Assembly: GCA_034667465.1 (NCBI GenBank)
Contig: JAXDJV010000003.1
Span: forward strand, 163,723 to 227,722
Reading direction: 5' to 3'
DNA: 64,000 nucleotides
Source: JAOBAU01 sp034667465
Lineage (GTDB): Bacteria > Acidobacteriota > Thermoanaerobaculia > Gp7-AA8
In this document: positions 1 to 12,627 of the stretch, piece after piece
Numbering within the stretch: position 1 is the first letter of the stretch
Layout of the letters: the number at the start of each line of letters is the position of its first letter
Translations under genes and position numbers: made by a program
Notes under the pieces: generated by a model
Databases searched by the model: none
What the model saw: the letters and a program-made list of their open reading frames with translations, nothing else
Told to the model about the DNA's origin: nothing

Positions 1-4036
<4,036 letters not shown>

Positions 4037-4158
4037 CGCGTGCTCTCCGATATGTACGAATTGGTTCAGCCGAACGAAGCTGGGGCCGGGAGGATGCGAA
4101 TTTGAGGCCAGACTGAGCCGTGGCGGCGCGCGGGCATAATCCTTGCGCGCCGGGAGCC

Positions 4159-4653
4159 ATGTTCACAAAAGGATGCTGGGCGGCGCCGTTCGGAATCGTT
4201 TTCGCCCTGGCTGCAGCGATCATGTCGATGCCGCTGTCTGCGCAGGTCTCATGTACGGCGAACGTAACGGCCGTAGACCCCGCACATCCTTACGACCACG
4301 GCTGGAATTACGCGATCGATTGCGCAGGCTCTGGTGACGTAGTTGCGGTCACAAGTGCCCAGATCTCCATCGGCGCCATGATCGCCGAACCTGTACCTGT
4401 TTCCACCGTTGGCTGTGACAATTCCGGCGGAGGCACGACGCTGCATTGCCAGGGTCTCGTGACGGTCGAGCACCCACCAGTTTCCAGCATGACGGGTCCG
4501 CCGTGCCTGATACCAGCCGGTGACCGCAGGTGGTCTGCCTCATGGTCAGCAGGCTACGATTACCGATGCAACAACAATCCGAACAATCCAACCGCAGTCT
4601 GTCATGACGGAACGCGGCAGGGCTCGCCACCGGTTCGCAGCCACTTACCGTAG
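4159..4653 (+). pseudogene. 5' fragment of the RHS gene: signal peptide and N-terminal domain, cut off by a frameshift
   Basis: ATG 4159 opens a Sec signal peptide (MFTKGCW..., hydrophobic GIVFALAAAIM, cleavage near PLSAQ). A Cys-containing exported domain follows with good coding character up to about codon 150 (NNPNNPTAVCHDGT). The frame then drifts into RQGSPPVRSHLP and stops at 4651-4653. The next gene's frame, read upstream of its first ATG, gives AGLATGSQPLTVDPARAT back to a TGA at 4605. That reads like the natural continuation. One missing base (or two extra) near 4605-4625 would join the two into one exported RHS protein. The intact gene would be 4159-11612. Whether this is an assembly error or a real lesion cannot be told from the sequence. 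Confidence 0.65.
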
Positions 4654-4670
4654 ATCCAGCCAGGGCCACA

Positions 4671-7600
4671 ATGAACGCGAAGGTGTCCGGGCCGGTAGAC
4701 GGTGTCTACACGATCAAAATATCGTACTCGGTCAATCGGGACGTGTACACGTCGGAAAACCAGCTGCCACCGTATTACGGCTCCGAGCGCTTTGGCTTTG
4801 TCCTTTGGTGGTTGCCGACGAGGACAGCAGCGGCGCTGGACGTGTGGCCGACCGCCGTTGACGAGCCGGGCGTCAGCCGAACATATACAATCACCCCGCC
4901 GGCGGGTCGCTCGCATCTCATGATTCAGATGACCGCCTGTGAGAAATCGATCAAACAGATCGTTGTACTACCGACCGCAGAAAAAGACTGCGGTTGCGCC
5001 GGCTCTTGCGTAGGTCACCCGGTGCATGTTGCCGGCGGCAACATGCACTATGCCGAACCGCTGCCGCTGCCGGTCGGGGAATTTAACGACGTAGCCGGGC
5101 TCACCTATAACAGCGGCAGCACGAGCGCAGGCTGGTTCGGTCAGGGCTGGACATCGCCACTTGATGCCTGGGCGCGGACCTATCAGGGTGGCAACGGCGT
5201 TATGGTGAGCACGGAAACCGACGCGCGCGCGGTCTTCGAAAAAAGCAATGGCACCTTCGTTCAGATATGGCCAATGGGAACCACCGCGCCGGGCACCCTG
5301 ACAGACACCGGCAGTGCCTTCGAATATCGTGACGGCGTCAGCGATCTCGTTCGCGTTTACCGAAAGAGCGACGGCGCGCCCGTCAGCATTCGGCGAACGA
5401 CCAGCCAGAGCTCCATGGACATTACATACGACGCGACCGGAGTGCCCACGACAATCGGCGATCGTGACGGCCGATGGCAGTGGTTGCTCGCCGGCGCCTC
5501 TGCTACGGGACACATCACCGACATCACCGTCGCTGGTCGCTCCGATCTCCATTGGACGTTTTCATATAACGTGAATTCGTTAACAGCGATCGTCGCTCCG
5601 GATGGCAATCCGTGGCGCACCTATCAGTACTCGAATCTGCACCTGACCAGGGTCCTCGACGGCTCGAACCGCGAGCTCGAATCTCATGCTTATGATTCCG
5701 TGGGAACGGCGACGACGTCGAACGGGCAATCCGGCGGCGACCTGACGAATATTGAGCGCGATCTCCCCGGAAGCGTCGACGGCGAGACAATCACGCGCGT
5801 GACATCCGCCGCTGGGCAAATCTCAAAGTATTACGTTCGCTATATCGCAGGACGCCCGCGGACGGTTAAAGTCGACGGCGGATGCAGTTCGTGCCGCACT
5901 GGAGATGCCGTCTATGGCTTCGATGCGGACGGTCATCTGATCCGCGAACAGGATGCCCGCGGATATGTGAAAGTCACAGAGTACGATGCGACCGGTACGC
6001 ATGTCCTTTCCGTAACGAATGCAATGAAGAAGGCTGGTTGCGACCCGGAGACCGCTGCGGACCGCTGCCGGCTCACGCCGGATTCAATTCTAACCGCATC
6101 GCTTCAGGAGACGAGCGCCACCAACAAGGCGTCGTTCGAATATAGCGATCCCGCCTGGCCGGACAAGCCGACGAAAATCACGCGCGCCAGTCTGGTAGCG
6201 CCCGCATATAGCAGCTGGACCGATCTCCTTTACGACGCTTCCACCGGTCTGGTCACCGAATCGACAGTTACGGGCCGTTCGAATGCTGGCGGAACGACTG
6301 AGATTCACCGCACGACTACGACTCTCTATGATGGTTCACAAAGCGCAGCGTTCAATCCGAACGGCGCATATTCGACGACGATCATGGCGCTGCCCCAGCC
6401 TTCAGGCCGCGTAAAGTCCGTCGACGGACCCCGGACGGACGTTACCGACACGACATCGAGCGTTTACTATCCGTTTGATTCAGCGATTCCCGCGGCGTGG
6501 CGAGGGCAGTTGGCGGCAGTGAAGCAGCCGAACGGTTCGATCACGCGCTATGAGGATTACGACGTCTGGGGGAACCCGGCGCGCGTAGTCGACGCGAATG
6601 GAGTGGTTACCCGGACGACGTATGACAGCCTTGGGCGCCTTCTGACCACTACTGTCGAAGCGGTGCCGTCGTGTGATACCAGCGCAGACCCGCTTTGCGC
6701 GACCGACGTAACCACTACGCGGACTTACACACCAGGAGGAGGACCGTTATCGACAGTCGCCCCGGCCGCCGGCGGCGTCACTCAATATCACTATGACGAC
6801 GAGCGGGGCCGCCTCGACGCGATCAAGCGTGGCCCCTCCGAAGCAGATCTCCGCGAATACATCAACTGGCTGTTTGACCCCGCGACCGGAATGAAGGCTG
6901 ACGAGGAAACGGGTGAGGTTCAAGGCGGCTATGTTTCGAAGCGATATGAAACCTTTACGTACGACGTCTTCGGGAGGTTGACGGAAACGTTGCACAACGA
7001 CAATACAAAGCGCGTCACCACGTACGACGCGATGGGAAATGTGGCCTCCGAGCAGGACGAGAACCACTGGACCCCGAATACGTTCTATCAATACGACCCC
7101 GCCGGCCGAGTCACCGAAGTGAGACAAACGCTCGCCGGAAGCGGCTCCGGAACAATCAAAACGACTTACACCTATGACCGCCATGGCAACCTCGTCACGG
7201 TGACCGATCCGAACGGGAACGTGACGTCGTATACCTACGACGACTTTGACCGTCTCCGCACTCAAACCAGCCCGGTTACCGGTGTCACGGCCTACACCTA
7301 TGATCCAGCAGGTAATCTGACAACGACCACAGACGCGAGCGGGGCAACGACGACCCGCACCTACGACGCAGCGAACCGCGTGCTCACCTCGACGTCTGTG
7401 CGCGCAGGGGCGCCCTCCGAATCGACAGCATGGAGCTACGATGACTCCACTGCAGGCTGGTACGGCAAAGGACGGCTCACGTCCGTTACGGAGCCTTCGG
7501 GATCGACCACGTACCGCTATGAACGACGGGGCCTGCTCGCACGTGAGCAAAAGACAATCAACAGCAGCCCATACATAACAACGTTCACTTATGACGCCGA

Positions 7601-10600
7601 CGGCAACCGCAAGTCGATCCACTATCCGTCGGGCCGGACCGTCAGCTATACCTTCGACTTCGCCGGCCGGCCATACTCGGTAATGGCGGGTTCGAGCACG
7701 ATCATCGCCTCAACAAAGTACTATCCGTTCGGGCCGCACACCGAAACCGTTTTCGGCAACGGAACGACGCAGACGATGTCCTGGGACACGAGGTATCTGC
7801 CCGAGCGGAACAAGCTCGTCGGCCCTGGATCTGTCAACATCGCCGAGTATTCGTACAGTCACGATTCCTCCGGAAACATCGCGGCGATTCGAGACGAGGT
7901 GAACCACGCGTACGACCGCAATTTTGTTTATGACGACCTGAATCGTCTCGTAACGGCGAACACCGGTGCGTCTCTGTGGGGAAGCGGTACTTACAGCTAC
8001 GACGCAATGGGTAATATGCGTTCGCTGGCACTTGGAACACGCACATCGACCTTTAGCTATGACGGCCTCACGCCGAAGCTGAACACGGTCACGGAGAACG
8101 GCGCCTCCCGCCGCGTGGCATTCGACGCCGCAGGTAACGAGATTCGCGTTGGCGGTACGACCTATGACTACTCGCCGAGCGGAAAGCTGATCACAGCAGG
8201 GTCTCTCTTCTACACGTCCGATGGCCGCGGAATTCGTACGACGACGAACGCGCCGTGCCCCGCAACCGTAACGCCTTCACCGCTGCACGCCGGAGCAGGA
8301 GGCGCGACCGGAAGCATCGTGATTTCGGCGGCGGTCGATTGCACCTGGGCAGCGAGCCCCGCCGCCGCGTGGGTGACACTCGGTGGAACGACGTCGGGTA
8401 CGGGTTCGGGAACGATGACGTACACCGTTGCACCGAATACCGGCACAACCGGACGGACCACTACGATCGCGTTGTCCAGCGAAGTAAGTATTGTAGTGAC
8501 GCAGCCCGGCACCACAGCGGTTAATACGTCAACCGACATGACAGGCGATGGCGTGACCGACCTGCTGTGGCGAAACGATGAGACCGGCGACGTGCGCGTC
8601 TTCGGACTCGACGGCCTCGGCGTCGCGACAACGATGTCTCTGCCGGCTCATTCCGACCTCCTCGTTAAACTCGTGGGCATCGGCGACTTTGATGGCGACG
8701 GTCATTCTGATCTTTTCTGGCGCCACGGACGTTCGGGCGATCTGACGATGGATTTGGTCGGAGTCGGCGGTACGGTGACGAACCAGTCCGTCTCAGCCGA
8801 GGCGACAACGTATTCGCATCTGGCCGGCGTCGGAGACCTCAATGGTGATCGCAAAGCCGATCTCATCTGGCGGAATGAATCAAACGGTGCTGTGTCAGCT
8901 CGCCTGATGAACGGGCCAACCGCGATCACGAGCGGAACCATCGTGGCGAGCACGCCGTTGGAATCAGTGATCGCCGGAGTCGGCGACCTGGACGGCGACG
9001 GTCGCGCTGACCTCGTCTCCTATGATCGGCGAACGGGCGATGTATACGGCCGTCTCATGAGTGGCCTGACAGTCCTTAGTGAAGGAACGATCACGACGGA
9101 GCCCGACACACATTGGCGCATCGCCGCACTTGGCGATTGCGACGGCGACGGAAAGGCGGATCTCGTTTGGCGTAATCGGACGACCGGCGCCACCGGCATC
9201 CAGCTAATGAACACCGGGCTTACCGCGCAGGCGCGCGTTGCCGTAAGCGTAGACGCCGACACCCGGTGGGAACTCACCGGCACCGGAGATGCCGATGGCG
9301 ACGGCAAAGCAGATCTGTTGTGGCGTAATCGTTCGTCCGGAGCGGTACGCGTCGATCTCGTCAATGGAACGCAAGTCACAGGGTCGGCCACTGTCTATAC
9401 GGAGCCTGATACTGCGTGGAATCTGAGCACCCCGGCATCAGCGGCGTCCGCGCAGCAGGCTGCGCGCGCTGATTTTGCCGCAGATGGCACATCCGACCTC
9501 ATGTGGCGAAATTCAAACGACATTGCGATGTGGGAGATGAACGGGACCACAGTACTGGACGGCAACTCTGTCGCGACGCTGACTGACCCTAATCAAGCCA
9601 TACAGACAGCCGGCGACTTCAACGGCGACGGCACAAGTGATCTGCTCTGGCGAAACCGCTCCACGAACTGGTTATCACTATGGGAAATGAAGGGACATGC
9701 GCTCAACAATGGCCACACGCTGGCGTTACTTGGCGATCCCGATTGGCAAATACAGGCAACCGGTGACGTTACAGCCGACGGGGTAGACGACCTGATCCTG
9801 AGAAATACACGTACGGGCGCGGTAGCACTCTGGGAAATCCGCGGAGGTCTGCTCCTGCGAGGGGACATCATTGCTACATTGGGCGATGCGAACTGGCAGT
9901 TGCAGGGGATCGGAGACTTCTTCGGGGAAGGGCGGTCCAGTATTTTGTGGCGAAACACGGCGAATGGAAACGTCGCGATCTGGCAGATCAACTCACGAGT
10001 CGTTACCGGCGCGACGTTCGCGACGGCAGAGGTGTCGTCGAAAATTCAGGGAGTCGGCGACTACAATGGCGACGGCCGGGCGGACATCCTCTGGCGCAAC
10101 GGCTCCGGCGAAATCCGAATTTGGGAAATGAATGGAACGACTGTCTTGCGCGACGTCGTGGTCGGCACGCTCGGCGATGCAAACTGGAAAATCCAGGCGA
10201 CAAGCGGTGACTACGGCAGCGACCGTACGTGGGACATCCTGTTGCGGCACGCCGTGACCGGAACACTCGCGATGTGGCAGATGAAAGCGTCGGCAATCAG
10301 GGTTGGGACATCCTTCGCATCAGCGGGAACGACGTGGACGCTCGAAGCGCTCGAGCGCAATGGAGACAGCGGCACGACGATCAACGCGTTGGCAATCGAG
10401 TCCGCGGGATCGCCGAAGAGCTGGTGGACGCCGATTCAGGGGCTGCCGCCATTCTGGGGACCGCCCGCAGCCGCGCAACCGCAGCCGCCATGGATTGCCG
10501 GGCCTCCCGCGCTCCCGCAACTGCCCTTCTGGATCGGCCCAACCACGCCTTTTGGGACGCCATGGTGGACACCGCTTAGTGGCGCATTGCCTCCACCCGT

Positions 10601-11612
10601 GATCGGCGCGCCGCCAGTCCCCACACTGCCACCAGCAACCGGACACCTTGTCGCCGAGACTGGCGATGGGGGCGATAGACGAAGAGTTTCCGCGGTCACG
10701 CCGGAACGAAGCGCCGTTGTCGCACAGACGACACTCAGCGTCAGTCACCGGTGCTCGCTGTACACGCCTGAACTAAATCTCCTCGCGGAAACCGAGCGGA
10801 CAGCTTCGGCGACGCCGGCAGTTCAATACGAATACGTCTGGTTCGACGGTCGACCGGTCGCACAGATCGAAAACGCCTCCGGCACGATCCACTATTACTT
10901 CGACGACCATCTCGGCACTCCGGTCCTCACCACGAATTCATCAGGAGCCGTAGATTGGCGCGTTGAGCGTGAGCCGTATGGCGCGCGCTTCGCGCTGCGC
11001 GCTGGCGCGACACGCTACCAGCCGCTCGCCTTCCCCGGGCAGGAAGAGGACGTTGGCACTGATCGCAGCTACAACATCTATCGCTGGTACAGGGCGGGAT
11101 GGGGACGGTATACGCAAAGTGATCCGCTGGGGCTGGGACCGGATATCAATGTATACCGGTACGCCAACTCGAATCCCATTGGCATCGATGATCCTTTTGG
11201 GCTCGACACTGCGGGTTGTGTCGAAGTGGGTAAGTACCAGATTAACGAAACGCCCTGCCGCGCAGAATGCTGCGCCCAGCACGACCAGTGCTACGACGTG
11301 AATCATTGTTCGGCTGGTTCGTGGCCGAAGAGCACCCCGAAGACTCCTTGTGACACCGCGCCCGGTTGTCGTAAGTGCAATGATGACGTTAAGGACTGCT
11401 TCAAGAAGTGTCTTCGTAAGGAGCTCTTCGGTACGAAGGACGACCCGAAGAAGCCGAATTACTACTGCGGCGCCCAGCACCGCTTCATCCGCATACCTGG
11501 GGACTTCGCGAACATCAACGATGCGCGAAAAGCATGCGAGTGTGATTACTCAAAGGCTTGCCCCTTGGTGAGCAGGCCATTGACGCCCACCGTTCCGAAG
11601 TCCAAGCCTTGA
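4671..11612 (+). CDS. RHS/YD-repeat polymorphic toxin with BACON/VCBS insertion and phospholipase A2-like tip
   Basis: 2,313 residues as read; the true N-terminus is probably in the fragment from 4159. Order: DUF6531-like entry (about 105-200, CGCAGSCVGHPVHVAGGNMH); YD repeats (about 300-1180, many YDxxGNL/YTYDxxGN); a BACON-like domain (about 1195-1285); 12 VCBS/FG-GAP repeats (about 1290-1885, DxDGDGxADLLWRN); a Pro/Trp-rich linker (about 1920-1990); RHS core (about 2027-2178, YYFDDHLGTP, RWYRAGWGRYTQSDPLGL); and a Cys-rich C-terminal toxin (about 2180-2313). The tip has CCAQHDQCY at 2200-2208, matching the secreted PLA2 histidine signature with His2204. A later CNDDVKDC resembles the second PLA2 motif, with Asn where the aspartate usually sits. 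Inferred role: surface-displayed contact toxin attacking phospholipid. The sequence does not show which secretion route is used after Sec. Confidence 0.85.
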   Translation: MNAKVSGPVDGVYTIKISYSVNRDVYTSENQLPPYYGSERFGFVLWWLPTRTAAALDVWPTAVDEPGVSRTYTITPPAGRSHLMIQMTACEKSIKQIVVLPTAEKDCGCAGSCVGHPVHVAGGNMHYAEPLPLPVGEFNDVAGLTYNSGSTSAGWFGQGWTSPLDAWARTYQGGNGVMVSTETDARAVFEKSNGTFVQIWPMGTTAPGTLTDTGSAFEYRDGVSDLVRVYRKSDGAPVSIRRTTSQSSMDITYDATGVPTTIGDRDGRWQWLLAGASATGHITDITVAGRSDLHWTFSYNVNSLTAIVAPDGNPWRTYQYSNLHLTRVLDGSNRELESHAYDSVGTATTSNGQSGGDLTNIERDLPGSVDGETITRVTSAAGQISKYYVRYIAGRPRTVKVDGGCSSCRTGDAVYGFDADGHLIREQDARGYVKVTEYDATGTHVLSVTNAMKKAGCDPETAADRCRLTPDSILTASLQETSATNKASFEYSDPAWPDKPTKITRASLVAPAYSSWTDLLYDASTGLVTESTVTGRSNAGGTTEIHRTTTTLYDGSQSAAFNPNGAYSTTIMALPQPSGRVKSVDGPRTDVTDTTSSVYYPFDSAIPAAWRGQLAAVKQPNGSITRYEDYDVWGNPARVVDANGVVTRTTYDSLGRLLTTTVEAVPSCDTSADPLCATDVTTTRTYTPGGGPLSTVAPAAGGVTQYHYDDERGRLDAIKRGPSEADLREYINWLFDPATGMKADEETGEVQGGYVSKRYETFTYDVFGRLTETLHNDNTKRVTTYDAMGNVASEQDENHWTPNTFYQYDPAGRVTEVRQTLAGSGSGTIKTTYTYDRHGNLVTVTDPNGNVTSYTYDDFDRLRTQTSPVTGVTAYTYDPAGNLTTTTDASGATTTRTYDAANRVLTSTSVRAGAPSESTAWSYDDSTAGWYGKGRLTSVTEPSGSTTYRYERRGLLAREQKTINSSPYITTFTYDADGNRKSIHYPSGRTVSYTFDFAGRPYSVMAGSSTIIASTKYYPFGPHTETVFGNGTTQTMSWDTRYLPERNKLVGPGSVNIAEYSYSHDSSGNIAAIRDEVNHAYDRNFVYDDLNRLVTANTGASLWGSGTYSYDAMGNMRSLALGTRTSTFSYDGLTPKLNTVTENGASRRVAFDAAGNEIRVGGTTYDYSPSGKLITAGSLFYTSDGRGIRTTTNAPCPATVTPSPLHAGAGGATGSIVISAAVDCTWAASPAAAWVTLGGTTSGTGSGTMTYTVAPNTGTTGRTTTIALSSEVSIVVTQPGTTAVNTSTDMTGDGVTDLLWRNDETGDVRVFGLDGLGVATTMSLPAHSDLLVKLVGIGDFDGDGHSDLFWRHGRSGDLTMDLVGVGGTVTNQSVSAEATTYSHLAGVGDLNGDRKADLIWRNESNGAVSARLMNGPTAITSGTIVASTPLESVIAGVGDLDGDGRADLVSYDRRTGDVYGRLMSGLTVLSEGTITTEPDTHWRIAALGDCDGDGKADLVWRNRTTGATGIQLMNTGLTAQARVAVSVDADTRWELTGTGDADGDGKADLLWRNRSSGAVRVDLVNGTQVTGSATVYTEPDTAWNLSTPASAASAQQAARADFAADGTSDLMWRNSNDIAMWEMNGTTVLDGNSVATLTDPNQAIQTAGDFNGDGTSDLLWRNRSTNWLSLWEMKGHALNNGHTLALLGDPDWQIQATGDVTADGVDDLILRNTRTGAVALWEIRGGLLLRGDIIATLGDANWQLQGIGDFFGEGRSSILWRNTANGNVAIWQINSRVVTGATFATAEVSSKIQGVGDYNGDGRADILWRNGSGEIRIWEMNGTTVLRDVVVGTLGDANWKIQATSGDYGSDRTWDILLRHAVTGTLAMWQMKASAIRVGTSFASAGTTWTLEALERNGDSGTTINALAIESAGSPKSWWTPIQGLPPFWGPPAAAQPQPPWIAGPPALPQLPFWIGPTTPFGTPWWTPLSGALPPPVIGAPPVPTLPPATGHLVAETGDGGDRRRVSAVTPERSAVVAQTTLSVSHRCSLYTPELNLLAETERTASATPAVQYEYVWFDGRPVAQIENASGTIHYYFDDHLGTPVLTTNSSGAVDWRVEREPYGARFALRAGATRYQPLAFPGQEEDVGTDRSYNIYRWYRAGWGRYTQSDPLGLGPDINVYRYANSNPIGIDDPFGLDTAGCVEVGKYQINETPCRAECCAQHDQCYDVNHCSAGSWPKSTPKTPCDTAPGCRKCNDDVKDCFKKCLRKELFGTKDDPKKPNYYCGAQHRFIRIPGDFANINDARKACECDYSKACPLVSRPLTPTVPKSKP
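8537..10330 (+). repeat. Twelve VCBS/FG-GAP repeats inserted in the RHS protein
   Basis: Twelve copies of a roughly 50-residue unit with a calcium-binding-like D-x-D/N-G-D-G-x-x-D-L core, then WRN. Examples are DFDGDGHSDLFWRH, DADGDGKADLLWRN and DYNGDGRADILWRN. Copies diverge to DFFGEGRSSILWRN and DYGSDRTWDILLRH at the end. Such repeats form beta-propeller-like blades in surface proteins. The array separates the last YD repeats from the RHS core motif. Confidence 0.85.
11064..11207 (+). repeat. RHS core-tip segment, copy 1 (in the full-length gene)
   Basis: Encodes RSYNIYRWYRAGWGRYTQSD and on to PFGLD, the conserved junction where variable C-terminal toxin domains begin. A diverged second copy lies at 12043-12186. 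Confidence 0.8.
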
Positions 11613-11629
11613 CCAAGGCGAAGGCGGCA

Positions 11630-12040
11630 ATGATGCAATTCAACAGTTGCCAGGCACTCTCGATAGGCGTGCTGGCCAGAGGTTCGCAATGGTTTGAAAT
11701 TGGTTCACTGCCGACAACGCTTGCGGTTATTGGCCTTAGTATTTTAACGATAGCACCCGGTACGAGTGCGCCAAGTGAAGCGTTTCTGACTCGTCTGCCA
11801 AAATGGATCCTCGTGCTGATATGCACCTGGCTACTAATCGCGCAGGCTATATTTGTCTTCGGCAGTCCTCTGGCGGGCGTCATCTACTGGTCGTCGTGCA
11901 GCTTGGCGGCGACCCTCCTCTTGCCATTGGCGGCTCTGTTACTAGTGATCGGTTTGTTCCGCAGCGAGCCGCCTCGCGCCCTCCTTCCGAGAATTGTTGT
12001 ATATATCCTCCTCGGCTTACTGTGCTTCATGACGACATGA
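11630..12040 (+). CDS. Small polytopic membrane protein, putative immunity protein for the PLA2-like tip
   Basis: ATG 11630 (or 11633) lies 17 nt after the RHS stop, giving about 136 residues. Three or four hydrophobic segments are visible (LAVIGLSILTIA, WILVLICTWLLIAQAIFVF, LAATLLLPLAALLLVIGLF, IVVYILLGLLCF). No known family is recognised. The position directly behind a polymorphic-toxin C-terminus is the classical immunity-gene position, and membrane immunity would suit a phospholipid-attacking toxin. This is inference from context. Its stop overlaps the next ATG (ATGA, 12037-12040), suggesting translational coupling. Base composition is visibly less GC-rich than the flanks, as is common for exchanged toxin/immunity cassettes. 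An open frame extends upstream to 11558 inside the RHS gene but has no sensible start. Confidence 0.6.
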   Translation: MMQFNSCQALSIGVLARGSQWFEIGSLPTTLAVIGLSILTIAPGTSAPSEAFLTRLPKWILVLICTWLLIAQAIFVFGSPLAGVIYWSSCSLAATLLLPLAALLLVIGLFRSEPPRALLPRIVVYILLGLLCFMTT

Positions 12041-12627
12041 AACGAAGTTACAACATTCATCGTTGGTACAGGAGCGCGTGGGGACGGTATACCCAAGCGG
12101 ACCCGATTGGACTCCTCGGCGGCATTAACACCTACCAATACTCTGACGGTGACCCGATCGACGAAATCGATTTGTACGGATTAGCCGGTTGTCCGCCAAA
12201 CGTCATAGCGTTCATTAACAATATGTGTCAAGCAGCGAAAACCGCCGCCGGCGAGAATTGCCCTTGCCGTGCAATGCTCATCCAGTCGGGATTTGAGAGC
12301 GGCTGGGGCACTGGATCTACAGTGCCCGACAACAACTACTTTGGCCTGCACGGCGAAGGCAACGCCGGCTTCCGCATGTCGAAACCGAAGAACCCTAAAA
12401 CGAAGCCGGTGAAGCTGCCCATAAACAAGAAGCCAGAAGATTCATATAAGCAATATTGCCACCGCTGTGCCGTTTACGATGTAACCTACAAAGACGACAG
12501 CCAGTTCGTAACGGACGTGACACACAAGCTTACTTTCTCGGTATACACACAGCCGTCGTACATCAAAAACATTCTGGGCATGATGAAGAAATGTGATTCG
12601 GAGTTGCGCGCATGCTGTGGCAAATGA
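12037..12627 (+). CDS. Orphan RHS tip with glucosaminidase-like (GH73/FlgJ-like) toxin domain
   Basis: 196 residues from ATG 12037. The first 50 residues repeat the RHS core junction (RSYNIHRWYRSAWGRYTQAD ... IDEIDLYGLAG). The remaining 146 residues differ entirely from the upstream tip. They contain AMLIQSGFESGWGTG followed by NNYFGLHG, matching the catalytic-Glu region of FlgJ-type N-acetylglucosaminidases (ESGWG...NNLFGIK), then a YxDDSQFVTDVTHKL region. The predicted activity is peptidoglycan cleavage. There is no signal peptide or YD shell, so it cannot be exported alone. This is the layout of orphan rhs-CT modules, which are thought to replace the main tip by recombination through the shared core. 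ATGA overlaps occur at both ends. Six cysteines could form disulfides. Confidence 0.75.
   Translation: MKRSYNIHRWYRSAWGRYTQADPIGLLGGINTYQYSDGDPIDEIDLYGLAGCPPNVIAFINNMCQAAKTAAGENCPCRAMLIQSGFESGWGTGSTVPDNNYFGLHGEGNAGFRMSKPKNPKTKPVKLPINKKPEDSYKQYCHRCAVYDVTYKDDSQFVTDVTHKLTFSVYTQPSYIKNILGMMKKCDSELRACCGK
12043..12186 (+). repeat. RHS core-tip segment, copy 2 (orphan cassette)
   Basis: Diverged copy of the core junction at 11064-11207, with shared stretches such as TGGTACAG and TGGGGACGGTATAC. It provides homology for swapping the downstream toxin into the full-length RHS gene. Confidence 0.75.
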
